Origin: Bacillota bacterium
Lineage (GTDB): Bacteria > Bacteroidota > Bacteroidia > Bacteroidales > Bacteroidaceae
Assembly: GCA_023664625.1 (NCBI GenBank)
Contig: JAMPFD010000004.1
Span: forward strand, 1 to 64,000
Reading direction: 5' to 3'
DNA: 64,000 bases
Under the pieces are notes generated by a model. That model saw nothing but the letters and a program-made list of their open reading frames with translations, ran no database searches and was not told the DNA's origin. The translations under genes were made by a program, and so were the position numbers. Positions 1 to 7,947 of this stretch are shown piece by piece; the first letter of the stretch is position 1, and every line of letters begins with the position of its first letter.

Positions 1-400
1 TGAGTTCTTTAAACATTTTTACTAATTTTGCACTTGCCGGTTGACTCTAGGCTTGTGAATTTCCTAGGTTCTCAAGTTACAAGACAAGCATAACGCTTCC
101 TTTATTTTTTTCCAACAATGTCTTGGACAGGCCATAAGCCTATCCGAATGCAAAGATAATAAAATAAAATTAAACAACACTTATTTTTAAGAAAAAAAAA
201 TAAGTAGGGGCAAAAAACAGAATTATTCTGACACTTGATATTATACAAGAAAAAACAGTTGTACTCACAAGCAATACTATGTTAATTTAATATTTAATCG
301 TCTGAAAACAAATAAGTCACATTAACAGCATATAGCCAGAGAAAATCACCCAAGTCATTAAAAATCAATAACTTTATAATGCTAAGACATATAAGTTTAC

Positions 401-696
401 ATGAATATTTCAGACTCACTTGCCCAACATGCGGCTATCTGCCGGGATGCTATCAAAAGTTCGTCTGCAAAATTAAATAAAAGTTTCAAGAAACTGCTCA
501 TTGAGATACTACTTTTATACGTGGTAATTCCAAGAAAGATAAATTTCACCCAGATGGAGCGATACGGCAGCCACAGTGAGCAGGCCTACCGTGGCAACTT
601 GACTTCCACTTCAACGCATCATTCTCCGCACTTAACGTGGCGAAGGTCATGATGAGCGAGAACGGACTACCATATTCTATGGCATCGTTTAAGTAG
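401..696 (+). pseudogene. Transposase N-terminal remnant (IS, frameshifted)
   Basis: The first frame reads from ATG 401 and contains a stretch (LLLYVVIPRKINFTQMERYG, then SEQAYRG) that resembles the N-terminal region of Bacteroidetes DDE transposases, where a hydrophobic segment is followed by a KINF..M.RYG..SEQ..R motif. Near position 597 the likely continuation (QLDFHFNASFSALNVAKV) lies in another frame and ends at TAG 694-696. The catalytic DDE region is absent, so this is a decayed fragment and not an active element. No insertion-sequence ends were found. The family assignment is from memory of motif style; a database search could change it. Confidence 0.5.
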
Positions 697-848
697 CAGA
701 TGTTCAATTCATACTACACGAAAAGTTTTTTTTGACCTGTCCCGGTACAGACCGAACCAAACTTTAATTAGTAGATCTTTGAAGAGATCTTTGCCTGGCA
801 GCTAAAAACTGCATGACATATATTTAATTTCTTAACGAACTATTGTTT

Positions 849-912
849 TAAGTAACTATTGAAAATTATTTTATATTGTATTCGTTTTATACTAATTTTC
901 AACAGTCACTTA
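849..912. repeat. Core-deleted TIR element copy (64 bp)
   Basis: Begins TAAGTAACTATTGAAAATTA and ends with the inverted counterpart ...AATTTTCAACAGTCACTTA. Both ends match the ends of the 177-256 bp elements at 36873, 49747 and 54864, but the conserved middle (the GCAATGC..GCATTGC palindrome) is missing. It is best read as an internally deleted copy of the same family. Confidence 0.7.
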
Positions 913-1225
913 CAAGAGACATATTTGCGCAAAGTGCGTTCCTACAGGTCATTACAGTAATGGAAATAAATTCCGGCCGGCTAAGATAATGACGAGAAAC
1001 CATAAAATCACAAACATTCATGCAAGCCATTGGCAATACACGAAGTCATGGATTTTGAGTATTCTTTCCTGATACGCTCCTTTTGGCTGAATCATTATAC
1101 AGGCTGAAAGTACCGAAACAAAGAGAGGATAATCCACGTTTGAAGAACAGCAATGTCCTCCATTGCTGAGAACTTCGCTTCTTATTATAACAACAGTAAT
1201 CCGATTCAAAGAATACGGAAAATGC

Positions 1226-1313
1226 AAAAGGTGACCTTTCGTATTATGAAAGGCCACCTTTTATGATATGATTCGTTACCTTTTGTCATGTCAAAGGTAA
1301 CCTTTTATCGGAC
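1226..1313. repeat. 22-bp phased repeat array, locus 1 (4 units)
   Basis: Four units start at 1226, 1248, 1270 and 1292. Their 7-bp cores are GGTGACC (1230), GGCCACC (1252), CGTTACC (1274) and GGTAACC (1296), so the spacing is exactly 22 bp. Cores are flanked by A-rich sequence on the left and TTT on the right. The array lies 3' of the NosR-like gene. The same design occurs at four other intergenic loci in this window. Confidence 0.75.
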
Positions 1314-1399
1314 AATTTCCTACCCTAACCGTAACCAGATGATTATCTTATCGTTATGATAACCATTAATCCCCGTCACTGTCTGTTGACGACCTGCAT

Positions 1400-2482
1400 T
1401 CATATCTTCAGCAGAGTTCCAGTAGGGCATACGAAACGACAGTACGGACGCTTTACGAACAGACTGAGCACAACACACAGAACGAGGAATGCAAGCATCA
1501 CCCACGATGCCGCCTGCCACAGGAAGGCAGTGAAGAGTTCATAGTCCATCCACGCAAAGGTCACTCCCGTCCATGTCAAAAGCATCAGCACCGCCCACAG
1601 AATTCTACGCATGATTGTAAGCCTGTGCACCCATTGTGCCGGAATATGCCATTGACGGCGGTGTCCGGCCTTGTTGGCAAGATCCTGCATCGACCCGAGC
1701 GGGCAGCACCATGCGCAGTAATGCCCTTTCTTTCCGAAGAGCGGATAGAACAGTGCGATAAATGCCAGCAACAGCAATGCAATGTTTGCGGTGAGGTATG
1801 ACGGGTCAAGCAATTGTCCGGGAGCACTAATTATTCCTGTCAGTGAAGAATAACTTACAAACGTTCCGCAGTAGAATCCCAGGACAACAACGTTAAGAAA
1901 CAGTTGTAACAGACGGTATCTCTTGCTGCGGACATATAGCGGAAGCAATGCCGCCATAAGCGCGACGATACATGCTGCCGCCATTTTTACCGCCACAAGA
2001 GGCTTTGCCTCACTGTCCTCTGCAGTTTTTCTTGCAAACAATGCCAAAGCCCTGTGCAAGGTTCCCTTCACGCACTCTGACGACATGGTGGCTCCGGACA
2101 ACGCCTCCACATTTGCGCTCCATGCCTTATCCACACCAAGACCGATATATTTGTCCAGCACCTCTTCACGCACTGCCTCCAGAAACTCCGGAGTCTCGTT
2201 ATTCGGAAGAATCCTGATACTGTCAATCCTGTTTTCGGAGATATAGACCTTCATCGGCACAGCACCTCCATAGCCTCTCAGGTCGGAGGCTATGGAGGTG
2301 GTATTGATGACGGTTGTGCCGTTATCAAGGTACACTATGGTCGCTGTGTCTGCATTGTCACCACACTTCACCGACTTACCGTTTTGGCGTGAGGTGAAAG
2401 CTATGCTCAGTATGATGCAAAGACAGATTGCCGTTGTAAGGAAACGTTTCAGCACTTCATATAGTTTATTTGTTTTTCTCAT
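1400..2482 (-). CDS. FMN-binding / NosR-NapH-like 4Fe-4S membrane protein
   Basis: A 360-aa membrane redox protein. After an N-terminal hydrophobic segment (about residues 12-30) comes an FMN-binding domain with the flavinylation motif SGAT at 129-132. Thr132 would carry FMN through a phosphoester bond, as in RnfG/NqrC, which requires an ApbE flavin transferase. The second half has several membrane segments and two CxxxCP motifs (C256-C260 and C348-C352) typical of NosR/NapH/RnfH polyferredoxins. Inferred role: moving electrons across or along the inner membrane to extracytoplasmic flavin. Its start overlaps the end of the upstream FMN-binding gene by 17 bp, so the two are probably co-translated and work together. 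The electron donor and acceptor are unknown. Confidence 0.85.
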   Translation of the reverse strand: MRKTNKLYEVLKRFLTTAICLCIILSIAFTSRQNGKSVKCGDNADTATIVYLDNGTTVINTTSIASDLRGYGGAVPMKVYISENRIDSIRILPNNETPEFLEAVREEVLDKYIGLGVDKAWSANVEALSGATMSSECVKGTLHRALALFARKTAEDSEAKPLVAVKMAAACIVALMAALLPLYVRSKRYRLLQLFLNVVVLGFYCGTFVSYSSLTGIISAPGQLLDPSYLTANIALLLLAFIALFYPLFGKKGHYCAWCCPLGSMQDLANKAGHRRQWHIPAQWVHRLTIMRRILWAVLMLLTWTGVTFAWMDYELFTAFLWQAASWVMLAFLVLCVVLSLFVKRPYCRFVCPTGTLLKI

Positions 2483-2924
2483 AATAATCCAAGGCGGCCT
2501 TTACATTCTTCTGTACAGCCTTAAGGCTCATTGTTGCCCCTGTACATCCGTCAACCTGCTGTTTCTCCGCAAGTTTCTTTGCCTTGCTTACTTTCAGGTT
2601 CTCATAGAGCGGCAGCAGGAATTTCTTTATACGGGCGAAATAAGGAACGGTCTCTTCGTTCTTCAGTGCCGTCACCTTTATAACCGTATTGTTCTTTATA
2701 TGCACCTCAACCGGTGTGCCCTTGCGGTAGCCGCGCGCATTGCATATTGTGCTTGTCCGCACTACGTAAGTACCGTCGGCCTGTTTATTCATCACTCCGT
2801 CAGCCCATGTGGTCAGGGAACAGAGCATCAGCATCAGTCCGAAGATGGCCGCAGCCTTGCCCCTGCCACCACGTACATGGCAAGAGGAGGCAGGCATTAT
2901 GTCTTTATTCTCTGTCATAAACAT
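2466..2924 (-). CDS. Secreted FMN-binding domain protein
   Basis: A 152-aa exported protein with a signal-type hydrophobic stretch (about residues 22-41, ending TTWA) followed by a single FMN-binding domain. The flavinylation motif is TGAT at 128-131, with Thr131 as the predicted FMN attachment site. It has no iron-sulfur ligands or further membrane segments, so it is probably a small periplasmic or lipid-facing flavin carrier for the NosR-like protein encoded just downstream (17-bp overlap). ATG 2924 and the in-frame ATG at 2918 are both possible starts; neither has a strong Shine-Dalgarno sequence, as is usual in this phylum. Confidence 0.85.
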   Translation of the reverse strand: MFMTENKDIMPASSCHVRGGRGKAAAIFGLMLMLCSLTTWADGVMNKQADGTYVVRTSTICNARGYRKGTPVEVHIKNNTVIKVTALKNEETVPYFARIKKFLLPLYENLKVSKAKKLAEKQQVDGCTGATMSLKAVQKNVKAALDYYEKNK

Positions 2925-2949
2925 GTTTTTACTTTGTTTGTTCTTTTTA

Positions 2950-3016
2950 CAAGTAACTGCCGGAAATTATTTTATCATGAAGCTTACAGTATAAAAATAA
3001 TTTACGACAGCAACTT
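2950..3016. repeat. Core-deleted TIR element copy (67 bp)
   Basis: Begins CAAGTAACTGCCGGAAATTA and ends with a diverged inverted end (AGTATAAAAATAATTTACGACAGCAACTT) matching the AGTATAAACTAATTTCCAACAGTTACTTA end of the full elements. It lies just upstream of the small FMN-binding gene, where it may contain or displace that gene's promoter. Confidence 0.5.
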
Positions 3017-3084
3017 CTCTGTTTCTTTTTTCATCAGGAATCCGTATGCCACGGCTATCGGGTTCCATGGCATATGGAAATGTA

Positions 3085-5994
3085 TCAGTTCTTTGGTGTC
3101 ATAGTCACCTGTATGCGGTTCTTGGCATCCACAAGCTGCTTGCAGAAGAGGCGGATGTCGTCCGTTGTCAGGGCGTCAACCTTCTTCAGATAATCTTTCT
3201 CGAAGTCTATGCCTTCCTTCAGCTCATGGTAGCAGACATATTCCCACCATCCGTTGGTAAGCACGGCGCGGTCATAGTTCTTGCGCTCATACTCCTTCAC
3301 CTTTTTCAGCTGTTCCCCGGTAGGGCCGTTGGCAGCCATCTTCTGAAGCTGCTCGTCGATAATCGGCAGCAATTCCGCATATTTGTCCGGGGCACAGCGG
3401 AAATTGATTGTCATGCAGCAGGCATCTGACGGATATTTCCAGAACTGTCCGCTGACGCTGACACCGTATGTGCCGCCTTTTTCCTCACGGACGGTCTCGG
3501 TGTAGACAGCTCTCATTATCTGTGAGAGTACGTCAAGCTTCAGGTCATTCTCCGCTGTATAAGGAATGTCAGCGGTATAGAACACGTTCGTGAGTGCCGA
3601 CGGTGTCTTCAGTTCTTCTGCGAAGACATGTGTCGCGTTGACACGCTGTATGTCCAGCACGTCCTTTCCAACCTTAGGCTCCTGTGCCTTGGAAGGCTTA
3701 CCTGGCAGACTGGCAACGTATTGGCAAAGCAAATCCTCGAAATCGTCCTCACGGATGTCACCGGTTATGATGAGATTCATGCCTGCGAGGTTTGAGAATC
3801 TCTCCTTGTAGATTTGGTACATGCGCTCATGGTCAACTTCACCGAGACGCTGTTCTGTCATAGGCTCTGTACGCTTGCGCTGTCCGTAAAGGGCAACACG
3901 CAGGGAGTCATTGTAGCTTACGTTAGGATTGGCAGTCCTGTTTTTCAGCAATGAACGCTGCTTTGCTATGGTATTCCGGAATATTGCATCATCCTTCCTC
4001 GGCTGTGTGAGATAGAGATGCATCACTTCAAGCCATGTCTTAAGGTCAGACGCTACGCAGACACCGTTGACACCTTCCTCTTCCGCACTGATATAAGGTG
4101 TCACGCGCAGAGCTTTGCCGCGGCGTTTCTTCTCCAGAGTCAGATAGTCGAAGTCTGCCGCACCGCTTTCCCTCACCACACTGCCGAGGAACTGCAGGGT
4201 TGCGGCATCGTCATCGCTGTAGAGTGAGCGTCCGCCCAGACGGAACATGTTTATCGTAAGGCGGTTAGGCTCTATGTCGGAAGACCTTGCATAGACCTTT
4301 ATACCGTTGGAAAGCACATATTCCTTGTAACCGTTGGCAACCTGCTTCCTTGATACTATCTTGCCTTTCTTCGGAAGTTTCTTCATGAAAGTCTGGTCAA
4401 CGGCTGTGTTGTCGTTGTCGTCGGTATAGTCTTTCTGCTGTGCAGTTTCAATCCATGTCTTAAACTCGTTCTCTGAAGGCATGGTGTACGGCTTGCCGTC
4501 GTACTTTGTCGGGCCGAAGACTATGCACACCTGATTCTTGTTTGTGATAATTTCCTTGACGGTGTTGTTGATGTCCTCAAGCGTGATTGAGTCTGAGAGA
4601 TAAGCCTCAAGGGCTGCCTCGTCAACGATATTCATACATGGCTCCGCATTGCAGAAGTTGTTTACGATGCTACGTGCATACTCTGCGTTGCGTGTCTTGT
4701 CCTTGTTGTCAAGCTTATGCTCTATGCTCACCGTATGCTGCACCTTTGCATGTTCAAGCTCAGCCTCGGTAAAGCCATAGCGTCTTGCCTTCTCCACAAC
4801 CTCTATGGCAGCATCGATGCCGGCCTTGGGATTGGCAGGGAGCAGTCCGATTGTCAGTGCAAAAGCATCCTTCTCCGGTGTTACGTAGAAACTGTTGTCA
4901 CGGCAAGTGGTGGACATCAGTCTCGGTTCTGCCTCTCTTGACAGCTGCTGCAGCCGCTGACGCAGTATGAACATTGCCAGTCTTGACTTGTAACCGCCGA
5001 TGAAAGCCTCACGTGAGTTGCGTGTTTCGCGCGGCTCCGCATCACGTTTCATGTAGAGCTGCAAGTTTAGTGACGGCTGTTCATCGTCAGCTTTGGTAAA
5101 GAGAATCATCTCCTTGTTGTCCGGAACATTGTAATAGATACGCTCCGCACGCTCCTCAGGAAGAATGTCGGCACCGAAGAGGCTTTTTATCTTCGCCTCA
5201 ACCTCGTCGACATTGATGTCTCCGACGACGATTATGCCCTGCAAATCTGGACGGTACCACTTACGATAGTAGTCGCGAAGCGCATCATGATGGAACGTAT
5301 CGACTACTTCGATGTGGCCGATAGGCAGACAGTCGGCATATTTTGAGCCGGCATATATCGTTGCCATGGCATCCTCCATAAGGCGTGTGGAAGCGAAACG
5401 TGAGCGACGGGCACGCCACTCCTCACGTATCACCCCGCGCTCCTTGTCAATCTCCTCACCTTTCAGCAGCAAAAAGCCGGCCCAGTCGTGGAGGATAATG
5501 AGGCAAGTGTCCGTCACTCCGGCCTTTGTCACGGGAGCATTGGAGATGTTGTAGACTGTCTGGTCGATTGATGTATAGGCATTGAGATCGGCTCCGAACT
5601 TGATACCGTTCTTCTCACACCAGTTACGGACAGAGTTTTCCTCACCATTGCCGGCAGGAAAATTCTTTGTCCCGTTGAAAGCCGCATGCTCAAGGAAGTG
5701 CGCCAGTCCGCGCTGATGCGGCTCTTCAAGGATGGAGCCGACACGCTGGGCTATGTAGAAATCTGCCTGTCCCGGAGTCTGGGCATTATGCCTTATGTAA
5801 TATGTAAGACCGTTGTCCAGTACGCCCTTGCGTATACAGCTGTCCAAAGGCAGCTGCTGTGCGGAGACTGTGGCAGAGATTATAAGAGCCGACAGAAGGA
5901 GCAGCGTCTTTACACTCCGTGATCTCATTACGGCTGACTTCATGGAAGCCGGCATGCCGGATGGCGAAAATGATAGTTTCTTCCTAAATGTCAT
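3085..5994 (-). CDS. M16 family zinc metalloprotease (insulinase/PqqL type)
   Basis: A 969-aa secreted peptidase. A hydrophobic signal (about residues 30-45, ending VSAQ) precedes the first M16 domain, which carries the inverted zinc motif HFLEH at 99-103; Glu180 fits the third ligand at the usual 77-residue distance (HxxEH-x76-E). A second, inactive-looking M16 half follows, as in two-domain pitrilysin/PqqL proteins of about 930 aa. It probably degrades peptides in the periplasm. M1 is an early start; M18 or M23 would give a more usual signal peptide. It lies 73 bp downstream of the calycin-like gene with a hairpin between them, so it may be a separate transcript. Confidence 0.9.
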   Translation of the reverse strand: MTFRKKLSFSPSGMPASMKSAVMRSRSVKTLLLLSALIISATVSAQQLPLDSCIRKGVLDNGLTYYIRHNAQTPGQADFYIAQRVGSILEEPHQRGLAHFLEHAAFNGTKNFPAGNGEENSVRNWCEKNGIKFGADLNAYTSIDQTVYNISNAPVTKAGVTDTCLIILHDWAGFLLLKGEEIDKERGVIREEWRARRSRFASTRLMEDAMATIYAGSKYADCLPIGHIEVVDTFHHDALRDYYRKWYRPDLQGIIVVGDINVDEVEAKIKSLFGADILPEERAERIYYNVPDNKEMILFTKADDEQPSLNLQLYMKRDAEPRETRNSREAFIGGYKSRLAMFILRQRLQQLSREAEPRLMSTTCRDNSFYVTPEKDAFALTIGLLPANPKAGIDAAIEVVEKARRYGFTEAELEHAKVQHTVSIEHKLDNKDKTRNAEYARSIVNNFCNAEPCMNIVDEAALEAYLSDSITLEDINNTVKEIITNKNQVCIVFGPTKYDGKPYTMPSENEFKTWIETAQQKDYTDDNDNTAVDQTFMKKLPKKGKIVSRKQVANGYKEYVLSNGIKVYARSSDIEPNRLTINMFRLGGRSLYSDDDAATLQFLGSVVRESGAADFDYLTLEKKRRGKALRVTPYISAEEEGVNGVCVASDLKTWLEVMHLYLTQPRKDDAIFRNTIAKQRSLLKNRTANPNVSYNDSLRVALYGQRKRTEPMTEQRLGEVDHERMYQIYKERFSNLAGMNLIITGDIREDDFEDLLCQYVASLPGKPSKAQEPKVGKDVLDIQRVNATHVFAEELKTPSALTNVFYTADIPYTAENDLKLDVLSQIMRAVYTETVREEKGGTYGVSVSGQFWKYPSDACCMTINFRCAPDKYAELLPIIDEQLQKMAANGPTGEQLKKVKEYERKNYDRAVLTNGWWEYVCYHELKEGIDFEKDYLKKVDALTTDDIRLFCKQLVDAKNRIQVTMTPKN

Positions 5995-6016
5995 TTCTGT
6001 TCATATTATACAAGCA

Positions 6017-6052
6017 AGGCTCAGAGCCGCCCGGATAAGCAGCTCTAAGCCT
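6017..6052 (-). terminator. Hairpin between calycin-like gene and M16 protease
   Basis: Inverted repeat AGGCTCAGAGC (6017-6027) / GCTCTAAGCCT (6042-6052), 11 bp with one mismatch, just after the stop codon of the 6068-7837 gene. There is no clear U tract on the minus strand, so termination is likely but not certain. Confidence 0.4.
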
Positions 6053-6067
6053 GGGCACATTCTGATA

Positions 6068-7837
6068 TTAATACTTAATGCCTGTTACTGAGTAAGAGTT
6101 TCCGCCTTTCACGATGACAATACGTCCGTTACGGATGTACTTACCGTCCTTTACGCCGGCAGCGTCAGCAACATTGACATCAGCGATTCCTGTCTGAGCC
6201 GGGTCAAGAGGCAGACGGTCAAGTGAGGAACCGATAGTACAGTTATTGACAACAATAATCTCATTACCGCGGAGATTGCCGAGCAGATCAGTCGTGCCTG
6301 TAGACTCTACGTGTCCGTAGTTAGAGCAGTTGTCAATTGTTACGATGCCTGCGACGCGGGCAGTATTGGCGATAACGCCTGCAACATTTACACCGGTGGC
6401 CTTCACGTCACCATCATTATGACAGTCAGTGATTGTCAGGTTGGTATCATCGCCTTTCATTATTGTACCGATAATGCCACCTACGCTCTTATTGCCTGAC
6501 ACCACACCTGTATTGTGACACTTTGTCATCTCTGTGATATATGCACCGGCAGAAAGTATACCGCCTGTGTTCAGGCCAGTTGTCTTCGCAGTATCATCAA
6601 CGTTACCGTTGTTCGTGCACTCCCTTAAAGCACCGGAATAAGAGCCTGCTATACCTGCAGAACCTGTACCGTTGGTCGAAGAGATATTACCGTTGTTTGT
6701 ACATTTCTCCACAAGATAGTCATAAGATGTCACGGCAGCACCAGACTGAGTTCCGGCAATAATACCGGTAGCATATGTCATAGCCTTGACATTGCCGAAG
6801 TTCTCACAGGTTCTGACTGTACCTACTCCTCCAATCATATAGGCGCAGATTCCGGATGCGAAAGCGTTTGACGCTGTTATGTCGGCTTTGTTTGTACAGT
6901 TCTCGATGAGACCCTTGTTGATAGAAGCAATAGTACCTACATAGTTGTATGAAGAAACATGGTTATTTACATCAAATACAAGATTCTTCACTGTGCCTTT
7001 TGTGCCGACAGATGAGAAGAGGGCATTGAACTTTCCGTCTGCATCATTGGCGTTTGCAGTGTGATAGATGCCCTTTATTGACTTATAGCGACCGTCGTAT
7101 GTGCCGTCAAAGCCCCAGGCAACGGATGTTATGCTTGTTATTGCAGCCTTGCCGATAGCAGGGAACTGAACAGGAGCAGCCTCAGTGCCACCGAAGTCGA
7201 TATCATTCATCTGCTCAAAGTAAACGCCATCGAAAGTATTCTCTGCACTGATACCATTGGCAATAGCCATGAAGTCAGAAGGTTCATAAATACGATAAGG
7301 ATTTCCCTGTGTACCCTGGCCTACAAGCCCGAAAGCGTTATCCTTTGTATAGTAAGCCTCAGCGGCATAGTACAGTTCAAACGGCATGGCACCATACTTG
7401 AAAGACAGTGAGACATTCAGTTTTCCCTGCACATGATTATACGCAGCATGGAAGTTTGTCACAGTCACAGCCTTCTCCGCACCGGTCGCATCCTTCGCGA
7501 CAGTAGATATATTAGCACCGTTCCACTCAAACTCCATATTACCCTCCTGATAAGAACCTGTGAGTGTATATGTCAGTCCAGGAACATTAAAAGAGGTAAT
7601 AGTCATCACCCCCATACCCATTCCCGAAGCGTCAAAAGCCATTGAAGGAATGTCAAACGACTGAGTTTCGCTCATATTGACAGTAACCACATCCTTTAAG
7701 GTCTGTGTGTAGGTCTGTTCCTGCATCATAGGCAGGTAGAACTCACCATTACCGATGAATTTCAATGCGCCATGCATTTGCGCCATGGCTGAAAGTGTTG
7801 CAACAAACGCAACGATTAGAGTAAAGAGTTTTTTCAT
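6068..7837 (-). CDS. Secreted calycin-like domain protein with GLUG-type repeats
   Basis: A 589-aa exported protein starting at MKKLFTLIVAFVATLSAMAQ; the longer open frame adds 30 residues upstream that look untranslated. Residues about 20-170 resemble the calycin-like domain of Bacteroidales secreted proteins. The central part is a ladder of short repeats of the form GGIxG..., CxNxGxV (for example ENCTNKADI, RTCENFGNV, EKCTNNGNI), as in GLUG/beta-helix adhesins. The C-terminus (KDGKYIRNGRIVIVKGG...) looks like a surface-sorting tail and could be a type IX secretion signal; PorT is encoded at 35.4 kb. Inferred role: cell-surface or secreted binding protein. It has its own promoter at 7897-7928. 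Confidence 0.7.
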   Translation of the reverse strand: MKKLFTLIVAFVATLSAMAQMHGALKFIGNGEFYLPMMQEQTYTQTLKDVVTVNMSETQSFDIPSMAFDASGMGMGVMTITSFNVPGLTYTLTGSYQEGNMEFEWNGANISTVAKDATGAEKAVTVTNFHAAYNHVQGKLNVSLSFKYGAMPFELYYAAEAYYTKDNAFGLVGQGTQGNPYRIYEPSDFMAIANGISAENTFDGVYFEQMNDIDFGGTEAAPVQFPAIGKAAITSITSVAWGFDGTYDGRYKSIKGIYHTANANDADGKFNALFSSVGTKGTVKNLVFDVNNHVSSYNYVGTIASINKGLIENCTNKADITASNAFASGICAYMIGGVGTVRTCENFGNVKAMTYATGIIAGTQSGAAVTSYDYLVEKCTNNGNISSTNGTGSAGIAGSYSGALRECTNNGNVDDTAKTTGLNTGGILSAGAYITEMTKCHNTGVVSGNKSVGGIIGTIMKGDDTNLTITDCHNDGDVKATGVNVAGVIANTARVAGIVTIDNCSNYGHVESTGTTDLLGNLRGNEIIVVNNCTIGSSLDRLPLDPAQTGIADVNVADAAGVKDGKYIRNGRIVIVKGGNSYSVTGIKY

Positions 7838-7896
7838 ATTTGTTTTTTTTATTATATAATTAATGTCAATCTGGACAATCTGACTCAAAAACGATG

Positions 7897-7928
7897 CAAA
7901 GGTAGTGCATTTTTCCGGCACCTGCAAT
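7897..7928 (-). promoter_or_regulatory. Promoter of calycin-like gene
   Basis: On the minus strand: -7 TACCTTTG (plus-strand CAAAGGTA, 7897-7904) and -33 ATTG (7925-7928) with a 20-nt spacer, a good match to the Bacteroidetes consensus. The 5' UTR would be about 55 nt. Confidence 0.65.
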
Positions 7929-7947
7929 ACTTATTTATGATGATATT

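Larger units (their letters stand above)
1..1399. other. Gene-poor left end
   Basis: No intact gene is visible. The stretch holds a broken transposase (401-696), a core-deleted inverted-repeat element (849-912) and a 22-bp repeat array (1226-1313). An AT-rich hairpin lies near 179-206. A -7-like CAAAGATA at 151-158, read on the minus strand as TATCTTTG, could start a transcript running off the left edge, but I see no good -33 partner. Confidence 0.5.

Noticed and set aside
1018..1257. 79-codon minus-strand frame near the left edge
   Set aside because: No family resemblance, overlaps the 22-bp array, and composition is not gene-like.
1226..1313. CRISPR array interpretation of the 22-bp units
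   Set aside because: Units are contiguous with no spacers of constant length, cores vary, and there are no cas genes.
2292..3104. 270-codon plus-strand frame
   Set aside because: Opposite the two FMN-binding genes, which have clear domains; it is a shadow frame.
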